The notes beneath the pieces are model-generated. The model saw nothing but the letters and a program-made list of their open reading frames with translations. It did not search any database and was not told where the DNA came from. This document shows, in pieces, positions 56,582-64,000 of a stretch of DNA of 64,000 nt. The DNA comes from Gammaproteobacteria bacterium (lineage in GTDB: Bacteria > Pseudomonadota > Gammaproteobacteria > Steroidobacterales > XN24): positions 2,095,039 through 2,159,038 of the forward strand of contig CP070833.1 of assembly GCA_020341735.1 (NCBI GenBank), written 5' to 3'. The stretch's first letter is position 1; every line of letters starts with the position of its first letter. Both the position numbers and the translations under genes were made by a program.

Positions 56582-57172
56582 TCAGGCAGCCCGGAGGATT
56601 TGCGCGCCAGACTTTCGTAGCTCCTGGAGCGCGCGCTGGCCGTCATCGGGCCGAACGTTGACCGCGCGCACGCCCTCTTCCAGAACGACGATCTCGAGCC
56701 CCCTCTCCAGCGCGTCCCGTGCACTGGCCAGAACGCAATAGTCGGTAGCCAGTCCCACGATCAACAACCTGGACACGCCTTTTTGATCGAGCAGCACATC
56801 CAGGCCTGTGCCCTGGAAAGCAGAATAGGCCTCTTCTTCGACGTCGGTCGCTTTGGAGACCACGATGGCGTCCTCGGGCACATGTACGGCAGGGCAGAAC
56901 TGCGCCCCACTGGAGCCTTGGACGCAGTGCGGGGGCCACGGCCCACCCTGTTCCACGAAGGAACAGTGAGCCTCAGGATGCCAGTCACGGGAGAAGATGA
57001 TCGGGAGTCTGAGGGCATGGAACTGGCGGACCAGATGATTCACCAAAGGCACGATTTCGTCGCCATCGGTCACGCCCAGCGCGCCGCCAGGCATAAAGTC
57101 ATTCTGGACGTCGACGATGAGAAGGGCATCACCTGGACCCACTTCGACCCGGCTCGATTCGAGTGTTCCCAT
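56582..57172 (-). CDS. pncA: Nicotinamidase
   Basis: It hydrolyses nicotinamide to nicotinic acid. From ATG 57172 (GGAG 7 bp upstream) it is 196 residues. The catalytic triad is visible: Asp in LLIVDVQNDFMPGGALGV (Asp21), Lys in IVVSKATD, and Cys in VGLATDYCVLASARDAL. The metal-binding RDWHPEAHCSF is also present. It is placed between the SDR-DUF2867 gene and pncB on one strand, and pncB would use its product. Confidence 0.95.
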   Translation of the reverse strand: MGTLESSRVEVGPGDALLIVDVQNDFMPGGALGVTDGDEIVPLVNHLVRQFHALRLPIIFSRDWHPEAHCSFVEQGGPWPPHCVQGSSGAQFCPAVHVPEDAIVVSKATDVEEEAYSAFQGTGLDVLLDQKGVSRLLIVGLATDYCVLASARDALERGLEIVVLEEGVRAVNVRPDDGQRALQELRKSGAQILRAA

Positions 57173-57215
57173 GGGAATCTCCGTTAAATGCGGAGCAATC
57201 TCTCCTGAGCTGATT

Positions 57216-58700
57216 CTAGACGACCACCCTGTCGTCTTCCGAGTCGTCGATCCGCTCGGCTCGCCTGGCAATCGCTGAACTCATTCCGCCAAGAATGAAT
57301 CTGTGCAGGGGGCTGAGCGCGTGCCAGTAGAGGAGTCCCCAGACACCGGCTGGATGCCAGTACAGTGTGGCCGTAAGAACGTTGCGCTCTCCTTGGGGCT
57401 GGAGTTCGAACTCGAGGACTCCCGATCCCGGCGCCCGCATGCCGAAGCCGAGGGTCAGGCGTCGCCCGGGCTCCATGGCTACCACCTGCCATGAGTCGAC
57501 ATAGTCGCCGACGCGCAGTTCGCGGGGATCTCGACGGGCCCGCGTGAATCCCGGTCCGCCGATCATCCAGTCGATTAGTTCCCGCAGCGTCCAGAGCGCG
57601 TTCATGAAGAAATATCTGTTTCTGCCGCCTATGGAGCACACCACTCTCCAGATGCAATCCAGCGGTGCCATCGTTGTCGTCCTGCCGCTGGACTTCTTGG
57701 CATAGTAGGCGTGATCGGATCGGAAACCGCGGAACATCAGGGCGCCTTCGACCCAGCGACCGGCGACCGCATTGTCGCGTTCCATCTGTAGTGATTCCCT
57801 GACCGCTTCGCGGAAGCTGAGCAACTCCTGCGGCACCAACTCTCTGAGTGGCTCCGGCTGCGCCGGTATGTCGTGAGACAAGCCGCCTATCAGCGCCCGC
57901 GCCACTGCGGAAGGGACAGAAGTCACGAGTCCTAGCCAGCGAGAAGACAGGCCTGGGCTCAGGACCGGCACCGGCAATATCCGGGGACGTCGCCCTACCA
58001 CCTCACCGAACTGGCGCATCAGATCCTCGTAGCTCAGCATCTCGGGGCCGGCAACATCGTAGGTCTTGCCGGCGGTCTCCGGAATCTCGGCGACGCGGGC
58101 GAGGTACTCCAGCAGATTGCTCAGTGCGATTGGCGGAGTGCGGGACCGGACCCACTTGGGCGTGATCATGAAAGGCAGGTTATTGACCAGGTCCCGGATG
58201 ACCTCGAAGGCGGCGGAACCCGGACCCACGATGATCCCGGCACGGATTTCCGTCACCGGCACCCCCGACTCGCGTAGCACGGCGCCGGTGTCCGCTCTCG
58301 ACTGAAGGTGTTCAGACTCGGGATCCGGTGGAACGAGTCCACCCAGATAGATGATCCTGCGGACGCCTGCGTTTCGCGCAGCTTCGGAAAAAATTCTGGC
58401 CGCCTGCAGATCGAGATCGGCGAAACCGCGACCGGCCGCCATGGAGTGAACGAGATAGAAAGCAACATCAACGCCATCGAGCACGGCTGGCAGAGACGTC
58501 GGATCTAGAGCGTCGCCGCGTGCCAGTTCAGCGCCGTCCCAGCCCCGACCCTCCAGAGCCTTTGTGTTTCTGGCAACAGCCCTCACGGTACGGCCGTCGT
58601 CCAGTAGTCGGGGAACAAGGTGGCCGCCTACATAGCCGCTGGCGCCGAAAACCAGCCAGCGTCCGCCCCGGGTGATGTCCATGGAATGAAGTTCGCTCAT
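57216..58700 (-). CDS. SDR-family protein with C-terminal DUF2867
   Basis: A 494-residue protein. Residues 1-300 are an atypical SDR with a Rossmann loop VFGASGYVGGHLVPRLLDD and a YLGGLVPP/ EIRAGIIVGPGSAAFEVIRD pattern; residues about 335-480 are DUF2867 (DCIWRVVCSIGGRNRYFFM and HALSPLHRFILGGMSSAIARRAE). The combination is known from YbjT-like proteins of unknown activity. The active Tyr-x3-Lys pair is not clear, as in other atypical SDRs. ATG 58700 overlaps the NDUFA9-like gene stop (ATGA). Confidence 0.88.
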   Translation of the reverse strand: MSELHSMDITRGGRWLVFGASGYVGGHLVPRLLDDGRTVRAVARNTKALEGRGWDGAELARGDALDPTSLPAVLDGVDVAFYLVHSMAAGRGFADLDLQAARIFSEAARNAGVRRIIYLGGLVPPDPESEHLQSRADTGAVLRESGVPVTEIRAGIIVGPGSAAFEVIRDLVNNLPFMITPKWVRSRTPPIALSNLLEYLARVAEIPETAGKTYDVAGPEMLSYEDLMRQFGEVVGRRPRILPVPVLSPGLSSRWLGLVTSVPSAVARALIGGLSHDIPAQPEPLRELVPQELLSFREAVRESLQMERDNAVAGRWVEGALMFRGFRSDHAYYAKKSSGRTTTMAPLDCIWRVVCSIGGRNRYFFMNALWTLRELIDWMIGGPGFTRARRDPRELRVGDYVDSWQVVAMEPGRRLTLGFGMRAPGSGVLEFELQPQGERNVLTATLYWHPAGVWGLLYWHALSPLHRFILGGMSSAIARRAERIDDSEDDRVVV

Positions 58701-59614
58701 CTCAGGTAGGACAGGTGCTGGTCATCGAACGGCGAGGGCTGGATGCCGAAATCAGCAAAGACCTCACTGGAATCGCCGGTGTTGCCCTCCGTGAGCATGG
58801 TCAACTGGTCTCGGGTGACCGGAAACCAGGAGAAACGGTCGAATACCGAGGCGACCGCCCCGACCAGGCCTGCCGGCGCTGGCAAGATCAGCTTGCGTCG
58901 ACCGCAGGCAGCAGCGATACGCCGGATGATGTCCGGCCAGGCCACCGCCTCGGGCCCGCACAGAGTGTAGGTCGCCGAATAGGTCGTCGGGTCCGGCAAC
59001 GACCTGACGAATGCCTCCACCACGTCCCTCACATGGACCGGAGACATGGAAAACCCGCCGGTTGACGGCGATATGCCTGTGAAGAAGTTTGGCGCCGGGA
59101 TGGGCGGCCGGATCATCTCGTCACGAAGCTGGGTACAAAACTCCATCCGGCCACGCGGATCGCCGAACACGATCGACGGCCTGAAGATGGTGTATTCCAT
59201 CTCGCTCTGCGCCACGAATCGTTCTGCCAGATATTTGGTCTCCTGATAAGGCGTGCCGTTTGGCTTTACGCCATTGGCGCTCATGAGCAGGAATCGCTTG
59301 ACACCTGACTCCATAGAGCGCTCGGCCACCCGCATGACACCGTCGTACTGGAGCGCCTTGAACGTGATTCCCTGGTCCGGTAATTCGCGCAGAATGCCGA
59401 TATTGTAGATCGCCGCGTCGCAATAGCTCAGAGTCTCGACGACGGCTTTATCATCGCCAATATCGCCCGCGACGATCCGACAGCGATCAGCATGGCGAAC
59501 CTTCGCCTCACTGCCAGGTCGTACCAGGAGAGCCGGGTCATGGCCTGCTGCGACAAGCGCATCGACCAGGTAGCTCCCTACGAATCCGGTCCCACCGAAC
59601 AATGCCACTCGCAT
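58697..59614 (-). CDS. Complex I NDUFA9-like atypical SDR
   Basis: A 305-residue atypical SDR with RVALFGGTGFVGSYLVDALV (Rossmann loop), LRELPDQGITFKALQYDGVM, FLLMSANGVKPNGTPYQETK, YTIFRPSIVFGDPRGRMEF and a NDUFA9-like C-terminus. In bacteria these are NAD(P)-binding proteins of unclear role. From ATG 59614 with AGGAG 8 bp upstream; the open frame upstream to 59869 enters the divergent ubiE promoter area and is rejected. It begins a four-gene transcript leading to pncA-pncB. Confidence 0.88.
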   Translation of the reverse strand: MRVALFGGTGFVGSYLVDALVAAGHDPALLVRPGSEAKVRHADRCRIVAGDIGDDKAVVETLSYCDAAIYNIGILRELPDQGITFKALQYDGVMRVAERSMESGVKRFLLMSANGVKPNGTPYQETKYLAERFVAQSEMEYTIFRPSIVFGDPRGRMEFCTQLRDEMIRPPIPAPNFFTGISPSTGGFSMSPVHVRDVVEAFVRSLPDPTTYSATYTLCGPEAVAWPDIIRRIAAACGRRKLILPAPAGLVGAVASVFDRFSWFPVTRDQLTMLTEGNTGDSSEVFADFGIQPSPFDDQHLSYLR

Positions 59615-59775
59615 AAGAGAAACTCCTGAGGTATTTGTATTCGCCGCGCATCCTACGGGATGTGTTCCGGTTTTCGACAACCGGAACGTGGCGGATTCCC
59701 GGTGCGCTTGCCGCGACCGCCTCTCGCCACTAATGTTAGCTCCCGCCGTCCATGCTGTGCAGGGAATCATCTCCA

Positions 59776-60510
59776 ATGTCTGACCTCTCAACGAGTTTTG
59801 GCGACCAGCAAGTAGCTCCGGAACACCGCGAGGAGCTGATACGAAACGTGTTTCGACGGGTGGCGCCACGCTACGACCTGATGAACGATCTGATGAGTTT
59901 CGGCATCCACCGGCTCTGGAAAAGGACGCTCGCCAGGCGCGTGCAGGCTGCTGACGGGCAGGTTATCGTCGACCTCGCCGGAGGGACCGGGGATGTGGCC
60001 GCCCGCGTAGCCGGCTGGAACAGAACCGTGATTGTCTGCGATCCAAGCCTGGAGATGATGCAGGTAGGCAAGTACCGGCGGCTCGACGGAGTGCGCTGGC
60101 TGGCAGCCGTCGGCGAGTCGCTGCCGCTGGAGGACAACTCGATCGACACGTTGACGATCGCGTTCGGTATCCGGAATGTGACTCACATGGACGGTGCGTT
60201 GGCAGAGATACTTCGAGTGCTGAAGCCCGGAGGTCGAATGCTGTGCCTGGAGTTCTCCAAGCCATGGGGGCCGATCAGACCCTTCTATCAACTGTTTTCA
60301 AGCACCGTTATTCCGCGCCTCGGTGCCTGGGTATCCCGTAACCCGGACGCTTACGAGTACCTGATCCAGTCTATTCGACGTTTTCCCGACCAGGAAGAGA
60401 TGAAAACATTGATGCAGGATTGCGGATTCGGAGACGTCAGCTACCGCAACCTGAGTTTCGGCATCGCTTGCCTGCACGTAGGGCAGAAACCTGTTGTCGC
60501 CACAAGCTGA
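59776..60510 (+). CDS. ubiE: Demethylmenaquinone/2-polyprenylbenzoquinol methyltransferase (UbiE/MenG)
   Basis: This SAM-dependent C-methyltransferase makes menaquinone from demethylmenaquinone and often also acts in ubiquinone synthesis. The 244 residues show the family N-terminus VFRRVAPRYDLMNDLMSFG and HRLWKRTLARRVQA, SAM motif IVDLAGGTGDVAARV, ADSLP-type VGESLPLEDNSID, TIAFGIRNVTHMDGALAEI and LKPGGRMLCLEFSKPWGP. Placement beside menE supports a menaquinone role. The stop overlaps menE by 17 bp. Confidence 0.92.
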   Translation: MSDLSTSFGDQQVAPEHREELIRNVFRRVAPRYDLMNDLMSFGIHRLWKRTLARRVQAADGQVIVDLAGGTGDVAARVAGWNRTVIVCDPSLEMMQVGKYRRLDGVRWLAAVGESLPLEDNSIDTLTIAFGIRNVTHMDGALAEILRVLKPGGRMLCLEFSKPWGPIRPFYQLFSSTVIPRLGAWVSRNPDAYEYLIQSIRRFPDQEEMKTLMQDCGFGDVSYRNLSFGIACLHVGQKPVVATS

Positions 60511-61921
60511 TCACCCCCTGCATTGGCTGCGTAATCAAGCCGAGCACCGCGGATCGGCGCCGGCGCTGATTGAGGGTCCGGCCGTCATCGAGTATGCCCG
60601 CCTGTGGGACAACCTCGGCCGATGGTCCGGCACCATGAACGCGCTGGGGTTGGAGCCGGCCAAGGTGACTGCCGTCGCCACGGGAAGTCGTTCGCGTCTG
60701 GCTCGGGCGATTTACCTGGGCATCTATGCAGGATTCCCCGTATTGCCGCTCAGCCCCGCGCTGCTCGATTCTGGACGCCTGATGCGTCAGTGTGGCATAG
60801 AGCAAGCCATCGCTGATGCCGATGTCGCCTTGCCGGAAGGCATACGCCGACTGCCGGCCCGCTGCCTTGAAACGCCGGGTCACTCGCCTCCGGCCGCGCC
60901 CTCGCCTCTGCCACAGGATCATGTCCAGGTGTTCGTGGCCAGCAGCGGCACGGAGGGTTCGGCCAGGGCTGCGATGATCAGTGGCGCCAACCTCGCGGCG
61001 TCGGCCATGGCGACCAACGCGGCAGTGGCGTTGTGCGCGGATGATCGATGGCTGTGTTGCCTTCCCCTCAATCACGTAGGTGGGATCATGATTCTCTTGC
61101 GCTGCGCGGCTGCGGGTGCAGCCTGCGTACTGCAGGAAGGTTTTTCCGCAGAAACCGCAAAGTCGGCTATCGAGAACCAGGGCATCTCGCATGCGTCTCT
61201 GGTGCCGCCTATGCTGCACCGACTCATCGAAGCAGGCACGGATCCAGGCAATCTGAAAAGCGTGCTCGTCGGAGGCTCCCCCGTGTCTGTCACTCTGGCG
61301 CGGCGGGCGCGTGACCGCTCATGGCCATTGCGGCCCGCTTATGGCCTGACCGAAACGGCGGCACACATCGCCCTGGGCGGCACGGATTCGGATGACCAGT
61401 ACATGGATGTCCAGGCAGACACCCGTGTCCGGATCATGGACGAAGACCATGAATCTGCCGATGGCGTCGGCTCGATCGAAATCACCGGACCGACGGTGAT
61501 GCTCGGCTACGCCAATCCTGGCCTGATCCCCGGTCAGGGGCTGACCGGGCCACAGACGTTCCGCACGCGCGACCTGGGCCGGCTGGACAGTCACGGCAGA
61601 CTGCAGATCGTCGGCCGCGACGATGATGTCCTGGTCTCGGGGGGCGTCAACATCCATCCAGCTCAGATAGAGAATTTATTGTCCGGGTGCCCCGGGGTCA
61701 GAGAAGTTGCGGTGACCGGGTATCCGGACCCGGTCTGGGGCACCCGCGTGGTGGCCCTTTACAGCGGAGAGAGCGACGTCAGCGGAGTGGAAGCCTGGTC
61801 GAAGAAGCATCTGCCGAGCCAAATGCGCCCCAGGGAGTTTAGGAAGATCGACCAATTGCCGCGCACGCAACTGGGCAAGATCCGGCGCAGTGATATCGAG
61901 AGGCTACTGCGTGACGACTGA
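60494..61921 (+). CDS. menE: o-Succinylbenzoate-CoA ligase
   Basis: An acyl-adenylate-forming ligase that activates o-succinylbenzoate with CoA. The 475-residue protein has the A3 loop SSGTEGSARAAMISGANLAA, PLNHVGGIMILLRCA, the A5 GLTETA, the A7 TRDLGRLDSHGRLQIVGRDDD and the A10 lysine in PRTQLGKIRRSD. It is among a short MenE-like group. Starts at TTG 60494 overlapping ubiE. Convergent to menC, 11 bp apart. The men context makes the substrate assignment strong. Confidence 0.9.
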   Translation: MSPQADHPLHWLRNQAEHRGSAPALIEGPAVIEYARLWDNLGRWSGTMNALGLEPAKVTAVATGSRSRLARAIYLGIYAGFPVLPLSPALLDSGRLMRQCGIEQAIADADVALPEGIRRLPARCLETPGHSPPAAPSPLPQDHVQVFVASSGTEGSARAAMISGANLAASAMATNAAVALCADDRWLCCLPLNHVGGIMILLRCAAAGAACVLQEGFSAETAKSAIENQGISHASLVPPMLHRLIEAGTDPGNLKSVLVGGSPVSVTLARRARDRSWPLRPAYGLTETAAHIALGGTDSDDQYMDVQADTRVRIMDEDHESADGVGSIEITGPTVMLGYANPGLIPGQGLTGPQTFRTRDLGRLDSHGRLQIVGRDDDVLVSGGVNIHPAQIENLLSGCPGVREVAVTGYPDPVWGTRVVALYSGESDVSGVEAWSKKHLPSQMRPREFRKIDQLPRTQLGKIRRSDIERLLRDD

Positions 61922-61932
61922 CTGGAAATTTC

Positions 61933-62985
61933 TCACCGGCATGGTGGAAGTGGAATCGGGCTTGCCAGCCGACATGTTCCGCGCCTGATCTGCGGACCGG
62001 ACCCGACGTCGGCGGACAGCCATCGCCCGGTATCCAGACCGTGGGCGAGACCGTCATCCATTGCCGCCGCAAGATGCGCCGCCAACCAGCGACCCGGCGC
62101 CGCTTCCAGCGTGGTCGTGACAACCACCTCGCGGTCTCCGGCGCTCGCCGCCAATCTGAGGCTACGGCGGACGCCACCCACGACCATCGGCTTGATGACC
62201 ATCCTTCGCACCGGCAGATCTCCGGGGCCGGACAGGTCCATCAACGGAATCAGGGACTCGTCGGCAGCCAGCGACCAGCCGACCCCTCGCTGCAAATCCC
62301 TCAGGTCGTCGGGGCCTGCCACTGACAATGGCTCTTCCACGGATTCGATCGGCAATCCTTCAAGCTCGCGCATCCAGGCACGGGCAGCGGTCATATCCCA
62401 TGCCCCATTGGCGTCGAGACGCATGGTGATCCCGGGCGCCAGCTTCGCGGCGCATGCGCGGAGGCTGTCGAGTTCATCCTCAACGGATCCGACGCCCACC
62501 TTTATCTTGAGCACGCTGAAGCCCTCGCCGACGGCTTCAGCGACTCGGCTACCCAGACCCTCATCCGCAGCTCCCACAGCTGCGTTGACGGCGATTACCA
62601 GCGGCGCGGAGGGACTCAGCAGGCGTGCCAGCGGCTCCCGCCGCCGACGAGCCGCCACATCCAGTACGGCCCCCTCGAGCGCGCAACGCACGGCGGGACC
62701 GATCGACTCGTCATCGAGCAGCTGCCACAGCTTCGACAACCTCATTCCCGCGATCCGGCCCGCCCAATGCTGAAGAGACTCGTGCGCCACGCCCTCTCGC
62801 TCAGTGCCGGCTTGCGCAAGTGGCGCACATTCCCCGCAACCGGCGACCCCGTCGTCTGTCGTCATGAACACCAGCCACCCGCGACGTCGGGATAGCGATC
62901 CGCGGGACGTTGTCCAGGGGTGCTTCAGTGGCAGGTCGTAAGGGGTGACGCGGCAGGTACTGATGCGAGTCCGGTCATCGATCAT
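61933..62985 (-). CDS. menC: o-Succinylbenzoate synthase
   Basis: It dehydrates SHCHC to o-succinylbenzoate. The 350-residue enolase-superfamily enzyme has LPLKHPWTTSRGSLSRRRGW, FSVLKIKVGVG with the catalytic Lys, RLDANGAWD (metal Asp), SVEEPL (Glu), ADESLIP (Asp) and VIKPMVVGG with the second Lys. Its ATG overlaps the menA stop by 4 bp (ATGA). Dipeptide epimerase is the main alternative, but menA and menE adjacency favours MenC. Confidence 0.92.
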   Translation of the reverse strand: MIDDRTRISTCRVTPYDLPLKHPWTTSRGSLSRRRGWLVFMTTDDGVAGCGECAPLAQAGTEREGVAHESLQHWAGRIAGMRLSKLWQLLDDESIGPAVRCALEGAVLDVAARRRREPLARLLSPSAPLVIAVNAAVGAADEGLGSRVAEAVGEGFSVLKIKVGVGSVEDELDSLRACAAKLAPGITMRLDANGAWDMTAARAWMRELEGLPIESVEEPLSVAGPDDLRDLQRGVGWSLAADESLIPLMDLSGPGDLPVRRMVIKPMVVGGVRRSLRLAASAGDREVVVTTTLEAAPGRWLAAHLAAAMDDGLAHGLDTGRWLSADVGSGPQIRRGTCRLASPIPLPPCR

Positions 62986-63914
62986 CGATTCGTCACCACC
63001 AACACGAACGCCAGCACGGCGCCCAGGCTAAGTCCGAAACGGGCCGTCGCAGCCAGCAGTTCATTGAAATCGTTCGGGTCGGACGCCATCCGGAAACGCC
63101 GGCACAGGCGGTATGCCCAAGGAAGCATCACCAGGCAAACTGCCGCCCAAGCGCCCGCCCCCAACCGCCATGCGGTGGCCCACGCCAGCAGGAGGCTGGC
63201 AAACATGAACCCTGCATACTCAATTCGGCTGGCCGACTTGCCGAACACCACTGGAAACGTTCGCCTGCCGGCGCATCTGTCCTCATCGAGATCGCGCGTA
63301 TTATTCACGACCAGGACCGCGGCGGCCGGCAATCCGATTGCGATCCCGCCAAGCATGGCGGCGCCGGTCAACAGGCCTGACGCTTGAAGATAGTAGGTCC
63401 CGCCGACTGCAGCCAGACCGAAAAAAGCCAGCACGAAAGCCTCGCCGAAGCAGGTGTAGGCGATCGGCCGCGGACCGCCACTGTATGCGTAGCCAGCCGT
63501 GATCGATATGATGCCGAGCAACAGGATTGGCCAGCCGCCAATGGCGACCAGATACAGACCGATAAAAAACGCGGAAGCGAACGAAACGGCGGCAGCACGA
63601 CTCACGACTGCAGGCTGCAGCCAGCCTTCGGCGGTCGCCCTGCGCGGTCCCAGCCTTGTAGCCGGGTCGTCCGCGCCTCGTTCGAAGTCTGAGACGTCGT
63701 TGTGCAGGTTAGTACCGATCTGTATCAGAAGTGCGCAAAGCATCGCTATGACAGCAACGCTCATCGAGAACATCGTCGTCTCTGCGAATGCGATTGCGCT
63801 TCCGACAACCACGGGCACGACCGCCACGGGAAGTGTCTTCGGGCGCGCAGCCAGTATCCATGCGCCTAGCTTGCCGGGCTCCGCTGGCTCTCGCATGGGG
63901 GCTACCCCCGTCAC
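62982..63914 (-). CDS. menA: 1,4-Dihydroxy-2-naphthoate polyprenyltransferase
   Basis: A 310-residue UbiA-family membrane prenyltransferase that attaches the isoprenoid tail in menaquinone synthesis. The first Asp-rich motif is in QIGTNLHNDVSDFERGADD, the second around VVNNTRDLDEDRCAGRRTFP. About eight hydrophobic helices. GTG 63914 overlaps the menB stop (GTGA); an ATG at 63896 would be the alternative. Order menB-menA-menC in one direction. Confidence 0.93.
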   Translation of the reverse strand: MTGVAPMREPAEPGKLGAWILAARPKTLPVAVVPVVVGSAIAFAETTMFSMSVAVIAMLCALLIQIGTNLHNDVSDFERGADDPATRLGPRRATAEGWLQPAVVSRAAAVSFASAFFIGLYLVAIGGWPILLLGIISITAGYAYSGGPRPIAYTCFGEAFVLAFFGLAAVGGTYYLQASGLLTGAAMLGGIAIGLPAAAVLVVNNTRDLDEDRCAGRRTFPVVFGKSASRIEYAGFMFASLLLAWATAWRLGAGAWAAVCLVMLPWAYRLCRRFRMASDPNDFNELLAATARFGLSLGAVLAFVLVVTNR

Positions 63915-64000
63915 GGACGCCGCGGAAACTTGCCGAAGTCGGGCTTTCTTTTTTCAATGAACGCGTTGCGTCCCTCGCGGGCTTCGTCTGTCATGTAGAA
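63911..64000 (-). CDS. menB: 1,4-Dihydroxy-2-naphthoyl-CoA synthase, C-terminal end (5' part outside window)
   Basis: Only the last 29 codons are present. They read FYMTDEAREGRNAFIEKRKP followed by DFGKFPRRP and a TGA at 63911-63913, which is the highly conserved C-terminus of MenB (crotonase fold), including the EGRNAF and KFPR elements. MenB cyclises o-succinylbenzoyl-CoA to the naphthoyl-CoA. Its stop overlaps the menA start. The short fragment makes the call by motif rather than length, but it agrees with the operon. Confidence 0.93.
   Translation of the reverse strand, partial: FYMTDEAREGRNAFIEKRKPDFGKFPRRP

Overview
The window reads as a single chromosomal segment of a gammaproteobacterium (my estimate is about 60% GC). 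The evidence is the conserved chain ribD-ribE-ribBA-ribH-nusB-(DUF2889)-thiL-pgpA preceded by glyA-nrdR, the full-length single-chain PurL of about 1,290 residues, EttA, DUF1820, and a dxs next to folE2. Genes are packed with many 1-17 bp overlaps, and TTG or GTG starts are common. I see no rRNA, tRNA, CRISPR array, insertion sequence, integrase or phage gene.

Layout: 1-1,837 (+) is the 3' part of dxs and then folE2. 1,936-11,881 (-) is a long run of co-oriented genes: a histone-deacetylase-fold amidohydrolase, glyA, nrdR, the riboflavin genes, nusB, a DUF2889 gene, thiL, pgpA and last a Ser/Thr kinase with a cyclic-nucleotide-binding-type domain. 11,993-15,350 holds ettA, a ferredoxin reductase and an exported methyltransferase-fold protein. 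15,388-20,267 is a divergent histidine-utilisation locus (hutG-hutF on -, hutI-hutH on +), followed by a fused phosphotransferase/P-loop kinase gene. Urocanase hutU lies apart at 45,016-46,710. 22,632-29,848 is a looser accessory stretch with small conserved genes and at least two decayed GNAT acetyltransferase genes. 29,849-44,228 holds fhs, an esterase, a ZIP transporter, an ILVBL/HACL2-like ThDP enzyme beside a CoA-transferase, a CarH-like B12 module without a DNA-binding domain, and several membrane proteins. 44,225-53,823 has DUF429, hutU, a PafA-type phosphatase, purL, an MBL-fold hydrolase and DUF1820. 54,012-59,614 has an orphan TagH-type FHA protein, pncB-pncA and two SDR-family genes. 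59,776-64,000 is a menaquinone cluster in two convergent arms: ubiE/menG-menE (+) and menB-menA-menC (-).

Functionally the window is rich in cofactor metabolism: isoprenoid precursor, folate, riboflavin, thiamine, menaquinone and NAD salvage. One-carbon metabolism is also well represented (GlyA, Fhs, PurL). HutF plus HutG would release formate from histidine, which Fhs could capture; this link is inferred. The least conventional items are the stand-alone B12-binding sensor-like protein, the ThDP-lyase/CoA-transferase pair, the kinase with a C-terminal CNB domain, the RibBA whose cyclohydrolase half has lost its zinc cysteines, and the gene ghosts in the gaps. I did not find a clearly new defence or mobile system.
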